Shown here: piece by piece, positions 16,622-25,051 of the stretch
How the letters are laid out: each line of letters opens with the position of its first letter
How positions within the stretch are numbered: position 1 is the stretch's first letter
Source: Ruminococcaceae bacterium UBA3323
GTDB taxonomy: Bacteria; Bacillota; Clostridia; Oscillospirales; Acutalibacteraceae
Assembly: GCA_002361935.1 (NCBI GenBank)
Contig: DESD01000020.1
Span: 1-27,483, forward strand
Direction of reading: 5' to 3'
DNA: 27,483 nt
Position numbers and translations under genes: made by a program
The notes under the pieces: model-generated
Told to the model about the DNA's origin: nothing
The model's input: the letters and a program-made list of their open reading frames with translations, nothing else
The model's database searches: none

Positions 16622-17647
16622 TTATTCTTTCCATTTAATAATGGTTTTGCCGAATGCTTTTTGAGCATCCTTTTCGAATGCAGCTATTATATCGTCTATT
16701 GTTGAAGCCGTATTAACCGAGCTTACAATACTTCCGAGATAATCAATGATTTCGGGATATTTTTCATATATCTCAATTGTTTTTTCAAAATCATGTACAC
16801 CGCTTCTTGATGAACCGAAAAAGCGAAGCCCTTTTTCAAGAATCATTCTTGTGTTTATCGGAACAGGATATTCGGAAACACCAAGAATTGAAATGGTGGC
16901 TTCCGGCATAACTGTGGCAATAATCTGCTCAATAGCTACGGCACTTCCGTTTCCGCCAACACATTCAAAGGCATGATCAACATAAAAATCCTTTGGAATT
17001 TCATTTACAGGAAAGGCACCATCGGCAAAAGTAAAATAAGAAAGCTTATCATATGATGTTCCGAAAATATAAACCTTAGTTTCCGGAAATAGTTTTTTTA
17101 TTAACAGTGAGGTTATGTAACCTAAATTACCATCGCCCCAAACACCGATTTTTTCTCGGCAGGAATGTGCAATTTTATTAAAACGTGAAATCGCATGAAT
17201 GGATACGGAAACAATTTCCGTAAAAGCGGCAACATTCATATTCATTCCTTTTGGAAGAAGAATAAGCCTTTTTGGGGATATGCTAACATATTCTTTCAGA
17301 AAGCCATCCGTTGTAGAGCCGCAGAATTTTGAAGAACGAAGATAATTTTCGGCAATAACATCATTTTCTTCTACGGGGATATTCGGAATCATAACAACCA
17401 TATCACCGACATTGAATTTTCCTGAAGGATCAAAAACAACTTTTCCTACTCCTTCGTGAATCAGCACCATCGGTAGCTTCTCTGCCATAATTTTTGCATC
17501 TCTTGTGCCAAGATAATAGCGCATATCCGCATTGCAAATGGAAAGATGTGTAGGTCGAACCACTGCATTTTCACCGAAAAGATCAATATCGTCAAAGGCA
17601 ATTTCAAATTTTCTTGCCCTTGCAAGGCGGTAAACAGTGTTAATCAT
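16622..17647 (-). CDS. tarJ: TarJ, NADPH-dependent ribulose-5-phosphate reductase
   Basis: TarJ reduces D-ribulose 5-phosphate to D-ribitol 5-phosphate, which TarI then activates to CDP-ribitol. The 341-residue protein is a zinc-containing medium-chain dehydrogenase. It has Cys38 and His64-Glu65 (LIHEGVG) as likely zinc ligands and GDGNLGYI (172-179) as the nucleotide-binding turn. Beyond the generic fold it shares long stretches with what I recall of staphylococcal TarJ, for example VRPTHLSICNADMRYYLGTR, DDVIAENYL-type and GSSRSG motifs. It overlaps tarI by ATGA, with GGAG 8 bases before the start, so the pair is translationally coupled. A generic alcohol dehydrogenase is the alternative, but the tarI neighbour argues against it. 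I see only a weak hairpin after its stop. Confidence 0.9.
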   Translation of the reverse strand: MINTVYRLARARKFEIAFDDIDLFGENAVVRPTHLSICNADMRYYLGTRDAKIMAEKLPMVLIHEGVGKVVFDPSGKFNVGDMVVMIPNIPVEENDVIAENYLRSSKFCGSTTDGFLKEYVSISPKRLILLPKGMNMNVAAFTEIVSVSIHAISRFNKIAHSCREKIGVWGDGNLGYITSLLIKKLFPETKVYIFGTSYDKLSYFTFADGAFPVNEIPKDFYVDHAFECVGGNGSAVAIEQIIATVMPEATISILGVSEYPVPINTRMILEKGLRFFGSSRSGVHDFEKTIEIYEKYPEIIDYLGSIVSSVNTASTIDDIIAAFEKDAQKAFGKTIIKWKE

Positions 17648-18351
17648 TCTTCACACTCCAGTAGTGATTTCATAATTTTAAGATCATAGGGGTAAGTTAT
17701 TTTAATATTAAATGTTTCGCCGTCAACAAGCGCCACTCTTTCCCCTTTTAATACAAGAATTTTTGCTGCATCCGTTAAAATATCCTTTTCTGCATCCGTC
17801 AAGGAATTATATGCATTTTTCAGCTTTTTAGCTTTGAAGGACTGCGGAGTCTGCCCCTGATACATAATGCTTCTGTTCGGAATATTGCTTATTTCCTTTC
17901 CGTTTGCAGCCTCTACGATAGTATCTGTTGCAGCAATAACCGTATCACACGCACTGTATTTCCTGCATGCTGCAATATTCTCCTTGATAATTCTATGCGT
18001 AACAAAAGGTCTTACAGAATCATGTGTAACAATAATCGTATCATCATCAAGCTCCCCATTGGCTTCAATATAATCAATGGCATTCATAATCGTTTCATTT
18101 CTTGTGCTGCCGCCTTCAACAACAGCAATCTTTTCCAGTGCGGGTCCAAGATATTTTTTAATTATGTTTTTTGTATGCTCAGTCCACTGAGATGGACATA
18201 AAACAATGATTTCATCAAATTCAGAGCAAGACAAAAATTTTTCAATTGTGTAAATAATAATCGGCTTGTTTTTAACAGTCAGATATTGTTTGGGTTTTTC
18301 ACCGCCCATACGAGAACCGATGCCGCCGGCAAGAATTACTCCGTAAATCAT
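17644..18351 (-). CDS. tarI: TarI, ribitol-5-phosphate cytidylyltransferase
   Basis: TarI makes CDP-ribitol from CTP and D-ribitol 5-phosphate, the donor for ribitol teichoic acids. The 235-residue IspD-fold protein has the CTP-binding MIYGVILAGGIGSRMG start, GEKPKQYL, VTHDSVRPFVTHRIIKENI, and MYQGQTPQSF and KITYPYDLKI near the end. The IspD (MEP pathway) enzyme is related, but the THRIIKENI and YQGQTPQSF segments and the coupled tarJ fit TarI better. It starts 2 bases after the stop of the upstream phosphotransferase gene, with GGAG inside that gene. tarJ overlaps its end by 4 bases. Confidence 0.88.
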   Translation of the reverse strand: MIYGVILAGGIGSRMGGEKPKQYLTVKNKPIIIYTIEKFLSCSEFDEIIVLCPSQWTEHTKNIIKKYLGPALEKIAVVEGGSTRNETIMNAIDYIEANGELDDDTIIVTHDSVRPFVTHRIIKENIAACRKYSACDTVIAATDTIVEAANGKEISNIPNRSIMYQGQTPQSFKAKKLKNAYNSLTDAEKDILTDAAKILVLKGERVALVDGETFNIKITYPYDLKIMKSLLECEE

Positions 18352-18353
18352 AA

Positions 18354-20276
18354 TTAATACTCCAAATCATTATTTAATCCTAAACATTTTAAAATCAGCT
18401 CAGCCACTCTTTGGCTGGAATTGCCGTCAAGCTTATCAAAAAATTTATACTTAAAGCTGCTTACCTTATCTTGCTCAAAATCACTGCTTTCTATGCTTTC
18501 GGCAATTTCACTTTCCGAATAAACAATTTTACCGGGCACAAAGCTTTCAAAATCATAATAAAAATCCCGTTCTCTGATATACAAATATAAATCATACGTA
18601 TAAAAAAGCATAGGAATATCCAGAAGCGATGCTTCAAAAATAACACTTGAATAATCAGTTATAAGCAAATCCGTAACAAACAATAAATCATTCAGTTCAA
18701 CATTATCCGAGAAATCAATAATTCTGTCTTTGAATTCATCAGGAATTGTAAATCTATCTTTACAATACGGATGAAGCTTAATCAGAATCGCATAATCATC
18801 TCCGATTTTCTTTAAAAGTGTTTCGGGATGAAACGCATCTGTTGGATAATACGCACTCATCTGGCCTTTTCCCCTGAAGGTTGGTGCAAACAAAATGATT
18901 TTCTTTGATTTAAGATTCGGATACTGATTATAAAACGTTTCTTTAACTTTTTCGGCATACTCCTTATTCATAAATACGTCTGTTCTCGGAATACCTGTTG
19001 CAACAACATTATTGTCGGAAATTCCGAATCCCTCAGCATAATGCTTTGCAATTTCACGAGAGCTTACAATTGCATAATCGTACATTCTGTGGTTTGGTTC
19101 ATTCTGCTTTGGTCCTCCGCTTTTTCCAAGCCGGGTAAAACCGAATGTTTTAAATGCACCGCAGGCATGCCATAGCTGAATTACAGAAACACCCCTACGT
19201 TTTTTTACTGTGTTCAGCAGCCTGAAATAATCGTCAACTACAACAACCTTTGATGTTGCATAAAGATATAAGAATTTCCTGATTGTTTTCAGCCTGTCAT
19301 GATTTGCAGGATTTGAAAACATCAGAAACTGAAAATCAATATCCTTTCTGTCTTTAATCAGATTATATACAAACTCATAATTACCCCCAAGCTCATTTCT
19401 TCTTCCGGACATGAAGGTAATTCTGTTTTGCACGATTGGCTTCTTACAGTATCTGCTGAAAAGATTACTGCAAATAATATGCTTTATTTTTTTTCTGAAC
19501 TTTTTTATAGACAGTTCAGCAGAATTGTATATATTTGTTTCTTTTAAATCTGTGCCGATAAAAAAGGAAATAAAACCAATCATTTTATCAACGGCTATTT
19601 TTTTCTTTGATTTTTTATTGTTCAAATTTGTAACAAAGCCTATAGCACATGCAATGAATCCGGTTAATAGCAGAAGCGGAAGCAGTACAATTGCGAGTAC
19701 AGTTCTGAAAAATATAAAAACAAATTTGAAAAACGGGAAGAATATAAATCTTTTCTTTTCCGATTGGGTTTCCCCTTTTAATATAATAATGTATCCCTTT
19801 TCAGGTTCAAGATTTAATGAATAAGGGCAAGACACAGCATCATCTGGTTTTGTTTCTCCGTCAAAAACAGTAAAGCCGTCAAAGCTTTCGCTCCCTATGA
19901 ATTTTTCTTCAATATTGATTAAAGGATTATCGCGAATAACTTTATCGGAAACGGTAAACGGAAGAGTGCAAACCTCATTATCGCCGTAATACAAATCAAT
20001 TCCGGCTTTCATTTCACTGAAATCCGTAAAATCATCAAAAATATATTCAAGCAAATAGGAGCAGGAGCAAATGATAACACATAAATTATTCTGCCTTTGT
20101 CTATAAAAATTTCTGATTAAAAATGGCAGTCTTCTTGTTTTTCCGCCATATTCAAAAACAATTTTTGCCTTTGGTGATGTAATGTCGATATCAAACGGCG
20201 TACTGATTGTAACAGAAATATTAAGTTGATTTTTATCAACATTTAATTTATTGATAATCATTTTTGCATCAAGCAT
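18354..20276 (-). CDS. CDP-glycerol/CDP-ribitol phosphotransferase family protein with internal membrane hairpin
   Basis: The 640-residue protein has three parts. Residues 1-150 are a strand-rich region that I cannot assign. Residues about 176-216 form one long or two short membrane segments (FFPFFKFVFIFFRTVLAIVL and the following hydrophobic stretch). Residues about 285-630 are a TagF/TarL-like phosphotransferase domain with QLWHACGAFK (His370), TGIPRTDVF, LFAPTFRG, KLHPYC (His502) and LLITDYSSVIFE (538-548). Being encoded with tarI and tarJ, it may polymerise or prime ribitol phosphate at the inner membrane face. Glycerol phosphate is also possible. GGAGG lies 9 bases before the ATG and a near-consensus promoter lies about 70 bases upstream. 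It heads the tarI-tarJ unit. Confidence 0.88.
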   Translation of the reverse strand: MLDAKMIINKLNVDKNQLNISVTISTPFDIDITSPKAKIVFEYGGKTRRLPFLIRNFYRQRQNNLCVIICSCSYLLEYIFDDFTDFSEMKAGIDLYYGDNEVCTLPFTVSDKVIRDNPLINIEEKFIGSESFDGFTVFDGETKPDDAVSCPYSLNLEPEKGYIIILKGETQSEKKRFIFFPFFKFVFIFFRTVLAIVLLPLLLLTGFIACAIGFVTNLNNKKSKKKIAVDKMIGFISFFIGTDLKETNIYNSAELSIKKFRKKIKHIICSNLFSRYCKKPIVQNRITFMSGRRNELGGNYEFVYNLIKDRKDIDFQFLMFSNPANHDRLKTIRKFLYLYATSKVVVVDDYFRLLNTVKKRRGVSVIQLWHACGAFKTFGFTRLGKSGGPKQNEPNHRMYDYAIVSSREIAKHYAEGFGISDNNVVATGIPRTDVFMNKEYAEKVKETFYNQYPNLKSKKIILFAPTFRGKGQMSAYYPTDAFHPETLLKKIGDDYAILIKLHPYCKDRFTIPDEFKDRIIDFSDNVELNDLLFVTDLLITDYSSVIFEASLLDIPMLFYTYDLYLYIRERDFYYDFESFVPGKIVYSESEIAESIESSDFEQDKVSSFKYKFFDKLDGNSSQRVAELILKCLGLNNDLEY

Positions 20277-20349
20277 TTATATTTTCCTCCATACACCATT
20301 TCAGCAATCGTGTATTTTTTGAAACAATCCAATTATTGCATTTCAGAAT

Positions 20350-20378
20350 ATTATATCAAATATGCATATGTATTTCAA
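20350..20378 (-). promoter_or_regulatory. Promoter of the phosphotransferase-tarI-tarJ unit
   Basis: On the minus strand TTGAAA (20373-20378) is followed by 17 bases and a perfect TATAAT (20350-20355), preceded by TGA as an extended -10. It follows the terminator of the second phosphotransferase gene, so the downstream unit can be transcribed on its own. Confidence 0.82.
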
Positions 20379-20526
20379 GTAGGCTTTTAAGGATGACGAC
20401 ATTGCATATTTTACTGCCGATTATCACATCAGGACAGAATTAATTAAAAATTTTTTCCATTGTATTCCTAAATTATATATATGTTTTTCAGTGCAATGAT
20501 TTGCAGGGCTTCAATTTGATAAAAAA

Positions 20527-20550
20527 AGAAAGCGTATAACAACGCTTTCT
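20527..20550 (-). terminator. Rho-independent terminator after the second phosphotransferase gene
   Basis: A 9-bp stem AGAAAGCGT/ACGCTTTCT has a 6-base loop. On the minus strand it is followed by TTTTTT. It starts about 10 bases after the stop at 20561. Confidence 0.85.
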
Positions 20551-20560
20551 AAAAATCATC

Positions 20561-21859
20561 TTAAAATTTCAATATTTCCTCAATCACTCTTTTTGACGCA
20601 TTTCCATCATCAAGATAATTATATTTATTATGGAATTCAATATATTTTTTGCCGAATTTTTTGTTATATGCATCAATATCCTGTAGTGCCTTGATTTCCT
20701 GAATCAGCTGCTGTTCATTACGGTTTGTAATTATCGGTCCGGGAAGTTCATCAATATCAATATAAAAATCTCTGATTTCATTTTTATAGGCATCAAAATC
20801 ATACATATAAAATATCATGGGCTTTTTCAAAATTGCATAATCAAAGAAAACACTTGAATAATCCGTCAGCAAAGCATCGGAAACTATATACAAATCGTTA
20901 ATTTCATCATATTTCGATACATTATATATAAATCCGTTATATTTATCAAAATCAAAGCAATTTGCAACTAAATAATGCGCACGGAAAAGAATAATATAAT
21001 CATCTCCGACAGCTTTTTGAAGTTTATCAAAATCTATTTCGGTTTTATATGTGTATCCGATTGAAGAATCATGCTGATTGTCCCGCCATGTCGGGGCATA
21101 AAGAATAACCTTTTTATTCACATTCTCAATACCGAGCCGGGATTTAATTTTCAAAACATCATCGCTGTTGTAATGAAACAGCCTGTCGTTTCTGGGATAG
21201 CCCTGTTCTATTATAGAGTTTTCTTTTCCGATTGCTTTTAAATTCCATGCCGAAATAAATTTTTCGCTGGCAAATGCAGAGGGCGAAATAAAATACTTAA
21301 ACTTTTTTGCATCAACCTTGTATTTGAACCGCAGCTCTTCAATCGTATTAAGTGCATTATCAAATTTTTCAATATCATAGCCTAAACGCTTAAGAGGTGT
21401 TCCATGCCAGCACTGCACATAAATCTGGTCATTTTTTGGATAAATATGGTCGGCAATACGATAATTGTGTATCCAGTATTTACTGCTTGCCATAACCTTA
21501 TAATACGCTTTGCCCTTGTTATAAATAACTTTTGTATTGCGGTTGTTTTCAAGATACTTGTACTTATTCGGTTCTCTGAAAGCCCAGACGAATTTATAAT
21601 CCTTATACTTGTCCTGTGTAAGCATATATTCATAAATGGCTTTTGGAGAGCAGGAATAGGACTTTCCGCTGAAAGACTTAAAACATATAAGCTTATCATC
21701 GGTTTTATTTGTTTTTTTAATAATCCAATATTTCAGAAATCTTCTAAGGAATATAATATGCCTTACGAATTTTCTGATTACAATATTATGCTTAGTAAGC
21801 TCAATGGCAACAGACTTTATTTTCTTTGTCGTAATAATCACCTCAAAACTAACCTGCAA
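20561..21859 (-). CDS. Second CDP-glycerol/CDP-ribitol phosphotransferase family protein
   Basis: This protein of up to 432 residues is a TagF/TarF/TarL-like enzyme that moves polyol phosphate from a CDP donor. It has FKSFSGKSYSCSPKAIYEYM near the N-terminus, then QCWHGTPLKR (His152), EQGYPRNDRL, LYAPTWRD, LFRAH (His295) and LLTDYSSVFFDYAIL (from 331). The basic, hydrophobic N-terminus (about 20-50) suggests a membrane-associated helix. The start is uncertain. The only upstream in-frame starts are TTG at 21859 and GTG at 21841, both with poor ribosome binding sites, whereas a strong GAGGTGATT lies just before an in-frame ACG at 21832. It is flanked by a good terminator but I see no clear promoter. 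Acceptor and donor are inferred from the neighbours only. Confidence 0.87.
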   Translation of the reverse strand: MQVSFEVIITTKKIKSVAIELTKHNIVIRKFVRHIIFLRRFLKYWIIKKTNKTDDKLICFKSFSGKSYSCSPKAIYEYMLTQDKYKDYKFVWAFREPNKYKYLENNRNTKVIYNKGKAYYKVMASSKYWIHNYRIADHIYPKNDQIYVQCWHGTPLKRLGYDIEKFDNALNTIEELRFKYKVDAKKFKYFISPSAFASEKFISAWNLKAIGKENSIIEQGYPRNDRLFHYNSDDVLKIKSRLGIENVNKKVILYAPTWRDNQHDSSIGYTYKTEIDFDKLQKAVGDDYIILFRAHYLVANCFDFDKYNGFIYNVSKYDEINDLYIVSDALLTDYSSVFFDYAILKKPMIFYMYDFDAYKNEIRDFYIDIDELPGPIITNRNEQQLIQEIKALQDIDAYNKKFGKKYIEFHNKYNYLDDGNASKRVIEEILKF

Positions 21860-21989
21860 ATATTGTAAAAAATGGAATTAATTTATACAAGTACGTATAT
21901 AAGCTTACTATATAAGGAAACAAAAGTCAAGTTGAAAAACCTACAAATATTTACACAATATTCATAATTTATTAAACTTATTCAATAAA

Positions 21990-22655
21990 TTATTTGAACA
22001 AATCATAATTTTTATCAAGCAGGGTTATTCGTGCTATGCTTCTCCATTCAAAATCCATATCAATAAGTCTGATTATTGTATCAAACAAAAGCGTTGGGTT
22101 TAAGTTCCTTTCAGGCCCGGCAGCCAGACGAATATTCAGAATAATCTCATCGCCCCTCACAGAGATGTTGTATTTATCTATAAACGGCTTTAAATTTGTT
22201 TCCTTAACAATTCTTCTTTTGCCTTTTTTTGCCTTCTTTTCAGCGATGATTTCTTCGGATGATAGAACTGCATCAATTTTTTTCAATGCAGTTTCATTGT
22301 CCTTAAATTCAAACTTATATACATAATCTGAAAATGCAATTTCACTGCAATCACGGAAGTCATCATAAACATCAACAATTCTTATACCTGTCGGAAGCAT
22401 TTTGTTCATACGCTTTTTGATTTCATCATTGGAAATATTGCCTGTAATACGCAAATCAACACTTTCGCATAAGCTTTCAACTCCTAAAGAAAGCGGAAGA
22501 GAAAAACTCATATATGGATGTGGATTGAAGCCCTCTGTAAACCAAAGAGGAATTCCTGCACGTGCAAGTGCTCTTGACATACAACGGTTGATGTCAAGAT
22601 GGCTTATGTACTTGCAACGGTCTGTTTTTGAAAAAACAAGCCTAACTTCTCGCAT
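21990..22655 (-). CDS. TIGR03936 family (DUF2344) radical SAM-linked protein
   Basis: The 221-residue protein matches the DUF2344/TIGR03936 family, with RLVFSKTDRCKYISHLDINR near the start and FTEGFNPHPYMSFSLPLSLG following. The family occurs beside or fused to TIGR03960 radical SAM proteins, and no activity is known. GGAGGT sits 7 bases before the ATG at 22655, inside the upstream gene. A GTG one codon earlier is possible but too close to it. It overlaps the radical SAM gene by 14 bases, so the two are probably co-translated. After its stop about 130 bases separate it from the phosphotransferase gene. Confidence 0.9.
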   Translation of the reverse strand: MREVRLVFSKTDRCKYISHLDINRCMSRALARAGIPLWFTEGFNPHPYMSFSLPLSLGVESLCESVDLRITGNISNDEIKKRMNKMLPTGIRIVDVYDDFRDCSEIAFSDYVYKFEFKDNETALKKIDAVLSSEEIIAEKKAKKGKRRIVKETNLKPFIDKYNISVRGDEIILNIRLAAGPERNLNPTLLFDTIIRLIDMDFEWRSIARITLLDKNYDLFK

Positions 22656-24483
22656 CACAGTGACCTCCGTTCAGCATATTTGCACCGCAGCCTGCACATT
22701 TGATTCTGCAGTGGGGTGTGGTTTTGTTTTCGTGAGCCTTTTTATTTTCATTTTCAAGGAATTTTCTTGAAACACCGAAATCAAGATGATCCCAGGGCAA
22801 AAGCTCATCAAAAGGCCGCCTTCGCTGCGTATAAAAGTGCGGATCAATGCCGTTCTTTTCGAATGCCTGCATCCATGCATCAAAGTTGAATTTATCTCCC
22901 CATGAATCGAATTTACAGCCAAGCTGCCATGCATCATATAAAACATTGTTTAGACGCCTGTCCCCTCTTGCAAGCACACCTTCAATAAGCGAGGTTGGCG
23001 TTTCATGGTAGGAAATTTTGATTTTTCTGCTTGGAACATATTCAAGCAGATGTTCCTGCTTAGCCTTAAGACTTTCCATGGAGTCCTCAGGTTCCCACTG
23101 AAAAGGCGTAAAAGGCTTTGGTATAAAGGAAGCACAGCTTATGGAAACCTGAAGTCCTGTTCCTTTCTGTCTGTTGGGATTCTTATAAAATGCATGAACA
23201 ACCTGCATTCCAAGGTCTGCTATGCCCTCTATGTCCTCCATAGTCTCTGTAGGAAGACCCATCATAAAGTAAAGCTTAACAGAGGTCCAGCCATTGTCAA
23301 ATGCTTTGGTACAGGTGTTAATTACCTCTTCTTCGGAAACGTTTTTATTAATAACATCACGAAGCCTTTGTGTTCCGGCCTCAGGTGCAAAGGTTAATCC
23401 GCTTTTTCTGACTCTGTTCAGCTTGTCCACAAGTTCATCGGAAAAATTATCCACACGCAGTGACGGAAGTGAAAGATTGATTTTTTCCTTTTCGGTCCAA
23501 TCAATCAGCGAAGTCAGCATTTCGTTAACACAGCTGTGATCCGATGTAGACAGTGAGCAAAGGGAAAGCTCATCATAGCCTGTTGATTTTATCAAAGCCT
23601 TAGCCTGTTCATTTATTGTTTTAACGCTTTTTTCTCGGATTGGTCTATAGGTAAATCCTGCCTGGCAAAAGCGGCAGCCTCTTATACAGCCTCTGAAAAT
23701 TTCTTCAACTGCCCTGTCATGAACAATACTGATAAAAGGAACAACAAAATTTTTAGGATAAAAGCACTTATTCATATCGGATACAACTGCTTTTTTTACT
23801 TTTGACGGAGCTCCGTTAAGAGGTTTCAGTTCTTTAAGCGTTCCGTCATCATTATAGCTGTCTTCATATAAGCCGGGAACATAAACACCGTCAATATCCT
23901 TAGCTTTTAAAAGAAATTCCTGCTTTGTTGAACCATTGGCTTTACATGCTTTAAGCAAATCAATTACTGCAACAGTGCTTTCTTCGCCGTCACCAAGAAA
24001 TACGATATCCACAAAATCGGTTATAGGTTCGGGATTGCAGGTACAGGGACCTCCGCAGCAGATAATCGGCGTTAAATCCGTTCTGTCCTTTGATTTAAGC
24101 GGTATATGGGCCAAATCAAGCATGTTTAACATATTGGTATAGCAAAGCTCATACATAAGCGTAAAACCGATCAGATCGAATTCCTGAATATAATCTCCGC
24201 TTTCAAGTGCAAACAAAGGAACGTTGTTTTCTCTCATCTGTTCCTCCATATCACTGTCGGGAGCAAATACTCTTTCGCACCAGCTGTCTTCCCTTTCATT
24301 AACAAGGGAATAAAGAATTTTCATACCCAGATGGCTCATTCCGATTTCATATAAATCCGGAAAACAAAAAGCATATCTGATATCTACTTTTTCTGCATCC
24401 TTGATGACGCTGTTCAGCTCTCCGCCGGCATATCTTGCAGGCTTCTGAACATACTGCAGTATTTTTTCAACTTCCTTTTTCAT
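22642..24483 (-). CDS. TIGR03960 family B12-binding-domain radical SAM protein
   Basis: The 613-residue product has an N-terminal B12-binding-like region (about 30-180) and a radical SAM core with the [4Fe-4S] cysteines in FRGCIRGCRFC (Cys266, Cys270, Cys273). It then has the GLPTETMEDIEGIADLG region and a Cys-rich end (PHCRIKCAGCG..GGHC) that could bind another metal or cluster. Function is unknown. RNA or protein modification is an idea only, drawn from the family often lying near RNase G and L21 genes, which are absent here. I chose ATG 24483 because GAGG is 5 bases upstream. An ATG at 24540 would run through the end of the M50 gene. It overlaps the DUF2344 gene. Confidence 0.9.
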   Translation of the reverse strand: MKKEVEKILQYVQKPARYAGGELNSVIKDAEKVDIRYAFCFPDLYEIGMSHLGMKILYSLVNEREDSWCERVFAPDSDMEEQMRENNVPLFALESGDYIQEFDLIGFTLMYELCYTNMLNMLDLAHIPLKSKDRTDLTPIICCGGPCTCNPEPITDFVDIVFLGDGEESTVAVIDLLKACKANGSTKQEFLLKAKDIDGVYVPGLYEDSYNDDGTLKELKPLNGAPSKVKKAVVSDMNKCFYPKNFVVPFISIVHDRAVEEIFRGCIRGCRFCQAGFTYRPIREKSVKTINEQAKALIKSTGYDELSLCSLSTSDHSCVNEMLTSLIDWTEKEKINLSLPSLRVDNFSDELVDKLNRVRKSGLTFAPEAGTQRLRDVINKNVSEEEVINTCTKAFDNGWTSVKLYFMMGLPTETMEDIEGIADLGMQVVHAFYKNPNRQKGTGLQVSISCASFIPKPFTPFQWEPEDSMESLKAKQEHLLEYVPSRKIKISYHETPTSLIEGVLARGDRRLNNVLYDAWQLGCKFDSWGDKFNFDAWMQAFEKNGIDPHFYTQRRRPFDELLPWDHLDFGVSRKFLENENKKAHENKTTPHCRIKCAGCGANMLNGGHCDARS

Positions 24484-24490
24484 AAAAACC

Positions 24491-25021
24491 TCATCTATTA
24501 CTGTTAAATTCATTGATATTAAAAGCCACAAGATAAACACTGATTAAAATCAATGAAAAAATATGATATTCAATGAATAAATAGGCTGATAAACAGCACA
24601 AAACAATGATAAAAAACAAGCTTACGGCACGGTAACACCTTGGCAATGCAAGCTTTAATATCCGTCCTCCGTCCAACGGAAGAGCCGGAAAAATGTTTAT
24701 TAGCAGAAGTATTAAATTAATATCGTCCTTCAATATCAGAAAAAAAATCAGATTGATAAGAGGTCCGCAGATTAATACAATAAATTCCTTTGCTTTAGAA
24801 AGATTGCTTTTGTATTTAAGACCGATACCATAGAAGGATATTTTAATCAAATCAGGCTTTACCCTGAATAAAAGCAACGCTGCTATATGACCGATTTCAT
24901 GCAGCATGGAAAACAATATAATGCTGATTGTGCTTTCATAGCCATAGAACACGGCAAAGGACAACACGATTAAAAAAGAAAAATCAAGCTTAAATACAAA
25001 TTTCTTAAATTTAATTTCCAA
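24491..25021 (-). CDS. M50 family membrane metalloprotease (SpoIVFB-like)
   Basis: The 176-residue protein is mostly membrane-spanning. It has the zinc motif HEIGH (His41, Glu42, His45) in an early segment and PALPLDGGR (Asp117) as the second metal motif, so it is an intramembrane site-2-type protease. It is shorter than SpoIVFB, has no CBS domain and has no SpoIVFA partner beside it, so a sporulation role is uncertain. It starts at TTG 25021, because no in-frame ATG or GTG is available, with only a GGTGATGG stretch nearby as a ribosome binding site. It lies 30 bases after ruvX and 7 bases before the radical SAM gene. Confidence 0.82.
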   Translation of the reverse strand: MEIKFKKFVFKLDFSFLIVLSFAVFYGYESTISIILFSMLHEIGHIAALLLFRVKPDLIKISFYGIGLKYKSNLSKAKEFIVLICGPLINLIFFLILKDDINLILLLINIFPALPLDGGRILKLALPRCYRAVSLFFIIVLCCLSAYLFIEYHIFSLILISVYLVAFNINEFNSNR

Positions 25022-25051
25022 ACCATCACCATAAAATAGTACGGCGATGTA

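Noticed and set aside
17644..18351. IspD of the MEP isoprenoid pathway
   Set aside because: The fold is shared, but coupled tarJ and TarI-like segments (THRIIKENI, YQGQTPQSF) favour ribitol-5-phosphate cytidylyltransferase.
21404..21868. Plus-strand open frame antisense to the second phosphotransferase gene
   Set aside because: The opposite strand encodes recognised catalytic motifs, and this frame has no ribosome binding site or family match.
21902..21930. Promoter TTGACT with TAAGCT for the second phosphotransferase gene
   Set aside because: The -35 is good but no acceptable -10 stands at 16-18 bases, so it is not listed as a feature.
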